A stretch of 64,000 nucleotides of DNA from Planctomycetota bacterium (GTDB lineage: Bacteria; Planctomycetota; Planctomycetia; Pirellulales; Pirellulaceae). The notes under the pieces are model-generated. The model worked only from the letters and a program-made list of their open reading frames with translations. It had not been told where the DNA came from and did not search any database. Positions 32,563-40,903 of the stretch are shown piece by piece. A program made the position numbers and the translations under genes. Positions within the stretch are counted from its first letter, which is position 1. Every line of letters begins with the position of its first letter. The stretch is taken from contig JAPLNJ010000723.1 of the NCBI GenBank assembly GCA_026692885.1, positions 1 to 64,000 on the forward strand, read 5' to 3'.

Positions 32563-32573
32563 TCGTACAACGA
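32551..32573. promoter_or_regulatory. Promoter-overlapping 23-bp palindromic operator (copy 2)
   Basis: Perfect 9-bp arms tcgttgtac and gtacaacga around a 5-base centre. It covers the -10 box and the predicted transcription start, so binding would block transcription. Copy 1 lies 39 bp upstream, centre to centre. Confidence 0.7.
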
Positions 32574-32584
32574 AAGGTGAATCC

Positions 32585-35500
32585 GTGCAGACGACAAGAC
32601 ATGAATTCGGCCGTTTCTTTCGCAACCGCAGAACCACGCTCGGCCTGAATCTGAGCGAATTCTGCCGCCAGAATGGTTTCGACAAGGGAAACATCAGCCG
32701 ACTGGAACGCGGGCTCATGAAGCCCCCGGATTCACCGGACTTGCTCCAGACCTATGCGGACGCCCTGCACTTGAAACGGGATTCCGAAGACTGGAAGGCC
32801 TTCCTGCGACACGCGGCGATTGCCCGCGGAAAGCTCCCGTCTGCCGTTTCTGAAGATCGCACCGCCGTCGTCGAGGAGATGTTCCGAAGGCTGGGCAGGC
32901 GGCTTCACGATTCGTGGGTCAAGGCGCGGGATCTTGAGCAATGGTCGCCGACACGCGACGCTCAGGCGGGCCTTCCCACGCTTATCCGCAAACTCATCTA
33001 CGCCTCAACGGAACCACCCGCACGCATTGAGGTGCCAGGCGGTGAAGGCATTCAGCGCCACGGCTGGGACGGGGTCGTGGAGGCGCCAACCAAGTGCCCC
33101 TTTGTCCCGGCCGGCATCAGCGGTTGGGAGATAAGCGTGGAACAGCGGCCGGCGGATAAGGCCGAGCGCGCCTTCAAGGCAAGAAAGAAAGGCCCCCTTG
33201 GCCTTCCACCGTCCGAAGTGACCTTCGTGTTCGTCACTTCGCGGAAATGGGATGGAAAGCAGAAGTGGCGTGACGAGAAGCGGGAACTCGGTAAATGGCG
33301 AAGCGTTGAAGTCTATGACTCCAGCGACCTCGAAGCATGGCTGGAAGTGGCGCCAGGCGTGGATGCCTGGATTGCCGAGCGGCTCCAACGCCGGCCTCCC
33401 GGAGTCATTTCGATCGGCGACTGCTGGGAGTCGTTGTCGCGCGTGCGCGAACCCCGGCTGAAGCCAGGTGTGTTCCTCGTGTCTCGCGAAAAGACCGCTG
33501 AGCAATTACGTGCGTTTCTTCTCGGCACGCCCGGCGTGATGCCCATCGAGTGCCGCTCGCCGATAGAAGCCCTGGATTTCGCCGCGGCTTACCTGGCAAC
33601 GGCCAAGTCGGATGACGCACCATTCGCGATGGATGATGAAGATCGCTTTCGCGCTCGGAGTCAAACCGTCGTCGTCCGCGATCGGGCACAATGGGACGGT
33701 CTCTCCCAGGTCACCGGCCCGTTGAATCTCCTGCCGATTCCGTCGCTGTCGCTAACCGCCGAAGACCTGAATGCCGCCGTCAGCCACGGGCATCGAATCC
33801 TGATGGCCGCGACGCAGTTCTCCAATCACCGCCTCCAACCGGTCACACTCCCGCGACCGTCGCGATATGACCTTGAGAAGGCCTTGTGCAATGCGGGTTT
33901 CGAGAGGGAAGCTACCGTCGCCGCCGCGCGGGCTGCGGGAGGAAGCCTCTCGGTCTTGAAACGTCACATAACCACGGTTCCCTCACCCCTGCTACCAAGC
34001 TGGTGCAACGAACCCGACTTAGCCCACTTCATGCCCCTGCTCCTGAGCGGAGGCTGGGACGATGCGAATGAAGTCGATCGCGGCGTGCTTTCACGTTTGT
34101 CGGGGCGGCCGTACGGCGAGTTGCAGAACGTCGCCAATCGGCTGATGCTGGTCGAGGATGCGCCCGTGACGCGTATCGAAAGTCGCTGGCGACTGGTCTC
34201 GCCGGAAGACTCGTGGTGTTTGGTCGGTGCGCACGTCACGGAGGATCTGCTGAGATCATTCGAGTCGATCGCCATTGAGGTTCTGTGCCAACAGAACGAG
34301 GCATTGAGCTTGTCGGCGGATGAACGCCTCAGGGCTTCCATCAGGGGCACATCGCCTCCAATCGCCAGTTCTCTGCTCCGCCACGGCATCAGTGAGACCA
34401 CAGCAATTCTCGGCTCCGGCTTTGGACCGGCCGCAAGACTGCCCGGCACGCGAGAACGGGCGGAAAGGATCGTCCGCTCGACGCTCCAGAAGGCCACATG
34501 GCTAGACTGGGCCACCCTCGGCGGTCTGCTTCCCCTGCTGGCTGAAGCCGCCCCCCGCGAATTTCTCGCTGCCATCAGTGCCGACCTGCGGAAAGCACAG
34601 CCCGAGTTGGCAAAGCTGCTGGCAGACGACGAGGAAAGCCACCCATTGATGTCGAGTTGCAAGCACGCCGGTTTGCTATGGGCACTGGAAAGCCTGGCGT
34701 GGTCGCCCGAATTGCTGGCACAGGTCTGTACGGCTCTCGCTGGACTCGATGAAGTGGACAGAGGCGGGAAGTGGGGCAATCGGCCTGCCGCCAGCTTACG
34801 CGAAATGCTTCTCAGTTGGTATCCGCAGACGGCTGCTGGCGTCGAAAAACGCATTGCCGTTCTGAGGTCCCTGGCGGACCACACGCCCACGGTTGCGTGG
34901 AAGTTGCTGTTCGCGATGTTGCCCCAAGGCCAATCTCATGCGGACCTGACTCACCGGCCAATCTGGCGCGACTGGGTGTCCGCTTGGCAGGAAGGGACAT
35001 CCGGCGCTGACTACTGGAGACAGGTGGAAGCCGCCGCTGAGTTGATCGTCCGATTGGTGGGCAACGATCCGGCGCGATGGTCCAAAGTGCTCGATGTACT
35101 GCAGTTGGTTCCTGAGTCTCATCGCAACCGACTCGTCGAACAGTTGCGAAACTTCCCGGTTGAAGAGTTGGATCCGAAGGATCGCCGACAGCTTGCTGAG
35201 CATGTCCGTAAGACCGTCCAACGTCATCGGGATTTCGCAGACACTGACTGGTCACTGCCAGCCAATTCAGTCGATGCGTTGGAGCAGGCATTACCGACGC
35301 TACTTCCGGCTGGACTACGCGAGCGGCACGCTTGGCTATTCGTGCCATGGATCGATTTGGAAGGGTACCGTGGAGACTACGAGGCAATGCAGGCGGAGAT
35401 AGATCGACTTCGCGCAGATGCACTCAAGGCGATTGTTGACGAAGAAGGTTTGCGTGGTGCTCTAAAGCTCGCCGACATCGTCGAATCGCCCGGTCAGGTC

Positions 35501-36694
35501 GGAGCGACGCTAGCGCAAATTGGATGCGTCCCGGACGAACAAATCCTGCCTGACCTGCTGAGAAGCCCTGATGCCAACCACCAATCGCTGGCGGCGAACT
35601 ACGCGAGAGTTCGCATATTCCGTGGTGGCTGGGAATGGGTCCGCGCACTCTCTTTGGACAAGTGGAATGCGCGAGACGCCGCAGTCTGCCTGTCTCAGGC
35701 AGGGCTTGTTCCTGAAGCGTGGAACTTCGCGAAGAGCCTGAGCGAAGATATCTGCAGAGAATACTGGAACTGCGTCTCCGCCCACGGTGGATTCCACCTC
35801 GATCAACAACAGATCGAATTCGCCTGCCGGCGATTGATGGAGGTAAGTCGTCCCGAATCTGCCATCGCCATTCTGTCCGGTGTTACCTTCGGCAGAGCTA
35901 CCGTGTCACCGTCGATAGTCATGGACGCCCTGACTGCGTGCCTGGAGTGGAGACATTCCAATCCGGATACGAGACTTCGAGACGATACGCTGCACACCGT
36001 TCAGCGACTGTTCGGATGGCTTCAGAAGACCGTTCCTTTCAACAACGATGAATCTGCGCGACGCCTTGGCCAGCTTGAATGGGAATTCCTGTCGCTGCTT
36101 GACGGCTTCGGCGCATTGCCAGCGACATTGATTCGTTGCCTCAGCGACAATCCCGAGTTCTTCGCGCAGTTGATTGCCCTGGTCTTCCGTTCAAAGGACG
36201 GGCAGGAGTCAGGCACGACATCGACCGAAGAGCAACAGAAAAGGGCAAGCCACGGATACCGTCTGCTGATGAACTGGAAGCGAATCCCCGGCACTCAGCC
36301 GGACGGTTCCATCGACGAAGGACAATTGCTCAAGTGGATCGTGGAAGTCGCCGACTCAACAATTGGAGAGATGCTGGCAAGCTGGCCGCAACAGGAAGGT
36401 GGAGACGCGATGTGGCCATGCGAAGCGATCAGCGACGCTATCGAAGAAGCGGACAGTGATGATCTGGATCACGGTTTTCAAATCGGCGTCCGCAACAGTC
36501 GCGGCGTCACCATGCGGTCGCCGCTCGATGGCGGGAACCTCGAACGAAAAGAACGCGATAAGTACCGTAGGTGGGCCGAGATTTGCGACGTGGACTGGCC
36601 AAGGACAGCCGCTTCCCTGCGTAGTGTTGCCGACAGCTACGACTTCGACGCTCAACGAGAAGACTCGCGCGCGGCGGAAAATGCTCAAGACTGA
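32585..36694 (+). CDS. XRE helix-turn-helix / PD-(D/E)xK-like / helical-repeat giant protein (1369 aa), putative defence protein
   Basis: The GTG at 32585 has the ribosome site aaaggtga 5 bases upstream. Residues about 5-65 are a Cro/C1-type helix-turn-helix (FFRNRRTTLGLNLSEFCRQN, NISRLERG). Residues about 130-270 look like a restriction-endonuclease-type fold: HGWDGVV (D162), WEISVEQ (E182, E186), K192, TFVFVTSRKW and VYDSSDLEAWLE. Residues 290-470 resemble a STAND-like region but I find no Walker A. From about 470 to the end there is a long alpha-helical, Trp/Leu-rich region without named repeats, presumably the sensor. Similar nuclease-plus-helical proteins occur uncharacterised in many bacteria. 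The gene has its own operator-framed promoter and diverges from AbiE, suggesting a silent, inducible immune protein. Function is inferred. Confidence 0.75.
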   Translation: MQTTRHEFGRFFRNRRTTLGLNLSEFCRQNGFDKGNISRLERGLMKPPDSPDLLQTYADALHLKRDSEDWKAFLRHAAIARGKLPSAVSEDRTAVVEEMFRRLGRRLHDSWVKARDLEQWSPTRDAQAGLPTLIRKLIYASTEPPARIEVPGGEGIQRHGWDGVVEAPTKCPFVPAGISGWEISVEQRPADKAERAFKARKKGPLGLPPSEVTFVFVTSRKWDGKQKWRDEKRELGKWRSVEVYDSSDLEAWLEVAPGVDAWIAERLQRRPPGVISIGDCWESLSRVREPRLKPGVFLVSREKTAEQLRAFLLGTPGVMPIECRSPIEALDFAAAYLATAKSDDAPFAMDDEDRFRARSQTVVVRDRAQWDGLSQVTGPLNLLPIPSLSLTAEDLNAAVSHGHRILMAATQFSNHRLQPVTLPRPSRYDLEKALCNAGFEREATVAAARAAGGSLSVLKRHITTVPSPLLPSWCNEPDLAHFMPLLLSGGWDDANEVDRGVLSRLSGRPYGELQNVANRLMLVEDAPVTRIESRWRLVSPEDSWCLVGAHVTEDLLRSFESIAIEVLCQQNEALSLSADERLRASIRGTSPPIASSLLRHGISETTAILGSGFGPAARLPGTRERAERIVRSTLQKATWLDWATLGGLLPLLAEAAPREFLAAISADLRKAQPELAKLLADDEESHPLMSSCKHAGLLWALESLAWSPELLAQVCTALAGLDEVDRGGKWGNRPAASLREMLLSWYPQTAAGVEKRIAVLRSLADHTPTVAWKLLFAMLPQGQSHADLTHRPIWRDWVSAWQEGTSGADYWRQVEAAAELIVRLVGNDPARWSKVLDVLQLVPESHRNRLVEQLRNFPVEELDPKDRRQLAEHVRKTVQRHRDFADTDWSLPANSVDALEQALPTLLPAGLRERHAWLFVPWIDLEGYRGDYEAMQAEIDRLRADALKAIVDEEGLRGALKLADIVESPGQVGATLAQIGCVPDEQILPDLLRSPDANHQSLAANYARVRIFRGGWEWVRALSLDKWNARDAAVCLSQAGLVPEAWNFAKSLSEDICREYWNCVSAHGGFHLDQQQIEFACRRLMEVSRPESAIAILSGVTFGRATVSPSIVMDALTACLEWRHSNPDTRLRDDTLHTVQRLFGWLQKTVPFNNDESARRLGQLEWEFLSLLDGFGALPATLIRCLSDNPEFFAQLIALVFRSKDGQESGTTSTEEQQKRASHGYRLLMNWKRIPGTQPDGSIDEGQLLKWIVEVADSTIGEMLASWPQQEGGDAMWPCEAISDAIEEADSDDLDHGFQIGVRNSRGVTMRSPLDGGNLERKERDKYRRWAEICDVDWPRTAASLRSVADSYDFDAQREDSRAAENAQD

Positions 36695-36789
36695 CATTGA
36701 ATCCGGTGGTCGGTGGCCGCGCATGATGTGCGCAGCCGCAAGAAGCCTTCGCACAATTCCGAATCCCGAACAGCCGTCAGCGGGCACGC

Positions 36790-39700
36790 TCACTCCACCG
36801 TCGCCTCGCCCCATTCTTTGGGCTCCAAACGACTCTCGTTGGGGATGTCGTCAATGACGTTGGCCGAGAAGCTGTTGTTGGAGAGGTAGGCGCGGCGGAC
36901 CGCCTTGCCCACGCCTTGGGCGTTGCCGAAGATGTAGCCGAGGTCCATCTTGACTTTTTGGCCGGGCTTCAAGTGGAGCCGCAGCGCCTCCAGCGGCAGC
37001 GTGACGCGAGCCCGGAAACCCTTTTCCGTCTTTTCCGTGGTGAGCGCGACGTTGTCCAGGAACCGGATCTCGTCAAAGCTCTCCTTCCCGGTCGGCGAGT
37101 TGAACACGGTCGGCTCTCCTTTGAAGTCCTTGACCTTCGGGAAATAAACCGTGGCGAAGGGCTTGCCCTGGTATTGCGTGACCAGCACGCGCACCGGCTC
37201 GCCGAGACTGTTCTCCAACTGGATGTCCAGGCAGTTGCCGCCCTTGAACAGGAGCTTTGGGTCGGGGACGCTGTTGACCAGCGGCGTCGGCGACGTGACG
37301 TCGTATTCGACGAGCAGGCTGCGGTCGTCGCGGGCCACCTTCGCCTTGAAGGCCGGCCCGTTCTCCAGTTCCTTCTCCACCGGCTTGGCGCTGGCGAGAT
37401 CCTTGCCGATCACGATCCGGTTCGCGGCGGCGATGGCCATGCGGTATTCACGCTGCGCCGTTTCGGCCTTCGCTGCCAATTCCGGCGTGTGCACATACGT
37501 GCCGCCGGGGAGGTCCTTGATGGTGTCCAGGCCCACGACCTCCCACACCCGCGCATCCTGGCCGCCGCCGATGACGAAGTACCGTTCCGGCTGGCCCGCG
37601 TCGACCTTCAGCTTGCCGAAATATCCTCCCTGGCCCTCCGGCTGCCCCTCGTCCTGGCCGCGGTTGAGCATCAGCCGGCCGTCCTTGAGCAGGGCGCCGA
37701 CATACAGGCCATCGGCGCGGAACACGTGGTTCGGGCCGAAGTAGGTCTGGAAGACGAGGAACTCACCCCCCTGGCCCATGCACTGGGTCATCCCCCAGAG
37801 CCTGCCCGGGCCGGTCACGCCCAGGTTCAAGGCGGACTGCCACTGCACGACGTCGTTGTAGCCCCAGAGCCTCTGGCCCTCCTTGTTCCAGCGGGCCAGC
37901 GAGAGGCCCTTGTTGGGCGTGTAGGTGAAGAGGCCGCCGTCCTCGGCGGGAACCGTGCTGTAGCCGACGGGCAGCGGATATTTTTCCGCCTTGGCCAGGT
38001 CATATTTCGGGACGCCGTTGTCAACGCTTACGGGCTTGAGCAGATAGCCACTGGCGAGAAGCACGGAGAGATCGGGGAAGACCCAGACGATGTTGAAGTT
38101 GTCGAGTTTCGTGCCTTTGATGGAAACAACCTCTTCCGGCTGGACGCAGCAGTCGCCGTTCTGATCCTGCCAGAAATAGCGACCTTCCGGATATTTCGCG
38201 CGGTCGTCGTCCATGAAAGGAATGCCCGCCGGACCGATGTAGGCGTAGCCGACGTGGATCATGCTCATAGTGGGCTTGAACAGCTCACCGTCGCGGTAGA
38301 AGAGTCCCGAGAAGTGGGCGTAGTTGCTGCCGTACATGTATTGGCGGCCGTTGGCCGCAGTGATGATCTTCGGGCTCGCCGCATACGAGCCGGTGCCGAG
38401 GGGCGGAATCATCTCCGGCGCCGTCTTCCGCCAGATCGTGGTTTCGGGGGTGACCTTGTAGTTCTTCCAGTCGATCTTCCACAGCACGTTGTGGACGAGA
38501 ATCTCAGCGGGCTTCTTCGGATCGATGAAGCCGTAGGCGAAGTAATCGCAGCCGCCGAAGAACTCCTTCTTGAAATCCCCCGACTTCGCGTCCCAGACAC
38601 TGATCCGCTTCGGCGCGTCGGCGACTTCCACCACCCATAGCTGGCCGTGCTTGTCGACCGTGATGCCGCCGGGCAGGTAGAGGCCGAGCTGGTCGTATTT
38701 CCCCTTGGCCGGGCGGCCGCCAGCCTTGCCGATGCTGCGCAGGTATTTTCCAGTGGAATCGAAGACCGACACGTTCATCAGCTGGCCGCGATTGGCCACT
38801 AAGATCGAGCCATCGAAGGCGGCGATGCCGGTGGGCTCGTCGAGCTTGTCCGCGATCGTCGCCACGGGCTGGCCATCTTTCAGGATCAGCACCTTGCCGG
38901 CGCTGATGACGGCCAGCCGCCCTTCCGGCAACACCGCCAGCCGTTCCGGCGCGGGCACCGGCCACGTGCCCAAGACCGCGCCGTCCTTGGGGTTGAACCG
39001 CGCGATGAGGTTTCTTGCCTTGTAGCTGGCGAAGAGATCTTTCCCGTCACAGGCCAGCCCGGTCACGATATTGCTCTTTTCGTCGCCGCCCGTCGGCGCC
39101 GCGATTTCATCTTTGCCGCCGAGCTGGATGGGCCGCGCTTCCTTGATGGTCATGAGCTGAATGGACGCACTCTTAGTAAAACCGTGCCCGCCGGCGGAGA
39201 AGATCGTCACGCCGTCAGTGGCGAGGTGGGTGGCGTCGAAATTGCACCCCCACTGCTTCCGGCCGTCGAAGTCGGTGCGGATCACACCCCAGCCATATTC
39301 GCTGCCATCCCAGGCCAAGAGCACGCCGCCCTCGAAAGCGCAGGCGGTCTGCGGTAGGCCGTGGTCGGCGCCCCAGCCACCCTTGCCGTCGACGGTCGGA
39401 TATGGGGGCTGGCCGGAATTGTGGACCGAGAACCGATACTCGGCCTTCACGGGGGCGTGGTAAATCCCGCGCCACCTGTAGGTGCCCGCCGCCAGCAGGT
39501 TGCCGGCATCGTCGCAGCCGTCCCACCGCTCGATGTTGGGGCCGCCGAGCCGCTGCTGCTGCGGCACGAGGATGCGGACGTTTTCATTCTTCTCGTTGAA
39601 GAGCTGGATCGTGCACTCGGTGTCCTCGGGCAGCGTGTAGGTGAAATCGAGCGGCAGCGGCCGGTCCGGCGGCACGCCCTCGAGCACGAGCTTGCGGTCG

Positions 39701-40554
39701 ACACGGCCCGTTTTCGAGAAGACGAGCTTTCCCCAGCACTTGGTGCTCTGGAACGGGAAGCCGGCCTCGCGCATCAGGTCGTAGGCCCAGGCCGCGCCGC
39801 CCGCGGTCATCTGCCCGTCCGGCCGCGAGTAGTTGAACTGCACCGTGCTGGCCACGACATCGCCGCCCTTCAGGGCCGCCTTGGCGTTGAGCGTCTTCCA
39901 GGGGATGCGGTATTCGAACGAGTACCCCGTGCCGTCGGCCCGCTTGAGATACTTGGCCTGGAACTGGTCCTGCGGCACCAGGCCGCGCGGGGCGTTCTGC
40001 GGCTCGCGGAAGGTCATGCCGAGTTGCATGGCCAGTTGCGGCTCGCCGGTCGCGGTGTAGTGCCAGAGCGTCAGGTGGACGATGTCGTCGCGGGTTTCCG
40101 TTGGGTCCCCCTGGCCCTTGTACTTGAACGTGCTCTCGTCGAGGATCGGGTAGCCCACCTTAGGATCGGTGGTCAGGCGGAACTGGCAGGAGTCGGCGTC
40201 CCAGCCCCGCCCCGGATCGGTGCGCGGATCGCGCATGTTCATCATCGGGCTGGGGTCGTTGACATCCGCGCCGATGTAAAACGCGTCGGCGTCGTACATC
40301 ACGGCGAACTTCGCGTTCATTGTGCCGCGCGTGGCCTGGATCACGAACATCTCGATCTGGCCGGAGAGATCCCAGTCGTCGAGCTTGCCGTCGATGACCA
40401 CCTTGCCCGGCGCGGGCACGGCGTAGAGCTGCTTATGCCGGCCGCGACCGTTGTCGTTTCCCTGGGCGTAGGCGCAGGCCGGGAGTGCGAGTCCGGCCAG
40501 GAGCAATCCCCCAACGGCGATTCGGGCCGTTCGTGAAGCGAGTTTTTTCATCAT
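36790..40554 (-). CDS. Secreted CBM9 / FlgD-Ig / beta-propeller / CBM9 protein (1254 aa)
   Basis: The ATG at 40554 (ribosome site cggag, 6-7 bases) gives a signal peptide (IAVGGLLLAGLALPACAYAQ). Order: CBM9/DOMON-like domain (about 35-240; KVVIDGKLDDWDLSGQ, DADAFYIGADVNDPSP), FlgD-like Ig domain (about 250-320; GTYRWRGIYHAPVKAEYRFS), propeller (about 330-1000; EPTGIAAFDGSILVANRGQL, LYLPGGITVDKHGQLWVVEV) and a second CBM9-like domain (about 1040-1254; FRARVTLPLEALRLHLKPGQ, RRAYLSNNSFSANVIDDIPN). Intact paralogue of 26586-30354 and a useful reference for that gene's damaged end. Probably a surface carbohydrate-binding protein; no catalytic residues can be named. Confidence 0.85.
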   Translation of the reverse strand: MMKKLASRTARIAVGGLLLAGLALPACAYAQGNDNGRGRHKQLYAVPAPGKVVIDGKLDDWDLSGQIEMFVIQATRGTMNAKFAVMYDADAFYIGADVNDPSPMMNMRDPRTDPGRGWDADSCQFRLTTDPKVGYPILDESTFKYKGQGDPTETRDDIVHLTLWHYTATGEPQLAMQLGMTFREPQNAPRGLVPQDQFQAKYLKRADGTGYSFEYRIPWKTLNAKAALKGGDVVASTVQFNYSRPDGQMTAGGAAWAYDLMREAGFPFQSTKCWGKLVFSKTGRVDRKLVLEGVPPDRPLPLDFTYTLPEDTECTIQLFNEKNENVRILVPQQQRLGGPNIERWDGCDDAGNLLAAGTYRWRGIYHAPVKAEYRFSVHNSGQPPYPTVDGKGGWGADHGLPQTACAFEGGVLLAWDGSEYGWGVIRTDFDGRKQWGCNFDATHLATDGVTIFSAGGHGFTKSASIQLMTIKEARPIQLGGKDEIAAPTGGDEKSNIVTGLACDGKDLFASYKARNLIARFNPKDGAVLGTWPVPAPERLAVLPEGRLAVISAGKVLILKDGQPVATIADKLDEPTGIAAFDGSILVANRGQLMNVSVFDSTGKYLRSIGKAGGRPAKGKYDQLGLYLPGGITVDKHGQLWVVEVADAPKRISVWDAKSGDFKKEFFGGCDYFAYGFIDPKKPAEILVHNVLWKIDWKNYKVTPETTIWRKTAPEMIPPLGTGSYAASPKIITAANGRQYMYGSNYAHFSGLFYRDGELFKPTMSMIHVGYAYIGPAGIPFMDDDRAKYPEGRYFWQDQNGDCCVQPEEVVSIKGTKLDNFNIVWVFPDLSVLLASGYLLKPVSVDNGVPKYDLAKAEKYPLPVGYSTVPAEDGGLFTYTPNKGLSLARWNKEGQRLWGYNDVVQWQSALNLGVTGPGRLWGMTQCMGQGGEFLVFQTYFGPNHVFRADGLYVGALLKDGRLMLNRGQDEGQPEGQGGYFGKLKVDAGQPERYFVIGGGQDARVWEVVGLDTIKDLPGGTYVHTPELAAKAETAQREYRMAIAAANRIVIGKDLASAKPVEKELENGPAFKAKVARDDRSLLVEYDVTSPTPLVNSVPDPKLLFKGGNCLDIQLENSLGEPVRVLVTQYQGKPFATVYFPKVKDFKGEPTVFNSPTGKESFDEIRFLDNVALTTEKTEKGFRARVTLPLEALRLHLKPGQKVKMDLGYIFGNAQGVGKAVRRAYLSNNSFSANVIDDIPNESRLEPKEWGEATVE

Positions 40555-40903
40555 CCGTTTCTCCGTGTCTCTTAATACGCTCGTCGTTCCAGTGGCGGCC
40601 TTCCCAGCGCGGCGGCTGCATGGTGGCGTCCTTGGTCCAGGGTACAAGATGAGCCTCCGATGCGCCGATGGTTCCCACCGTCATTTCGGCAGTATACAAT
40701 GGCCCCGACCGTCGCGGTGTCGGGCCGTGCTGGAGTCCACGCGTTTTCGAGAGCCTGACGCCGCGGGCTACGCTGCGCGGCTTAAGGCGAATGCAGCCCC
40801 GGCCGCTTCTGACCGCCTTGCTTCACCAGTTTCGCCGGATAGAATCAGCCCCGTCCGGGGAAATCACGTTACTTGTCATTTAACGAGATGAAGGCCCCTT
40901 GCC
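40555..40903. other. Gene-free stretch between divergent genes
   Basis: About 350 bases between the CBM9/propeller gene (minus) and the hydrolase-STAND gene (plus). It must carry both promoters. I see no clear repeat, RNA or gene in it. Confidence 0.4.

Noticed and set aside
36916..38640. A 574-codon plus-strand frame inside the CBM9/propeller gene
   Set aside because: Shadow frame without motifs or start signals.
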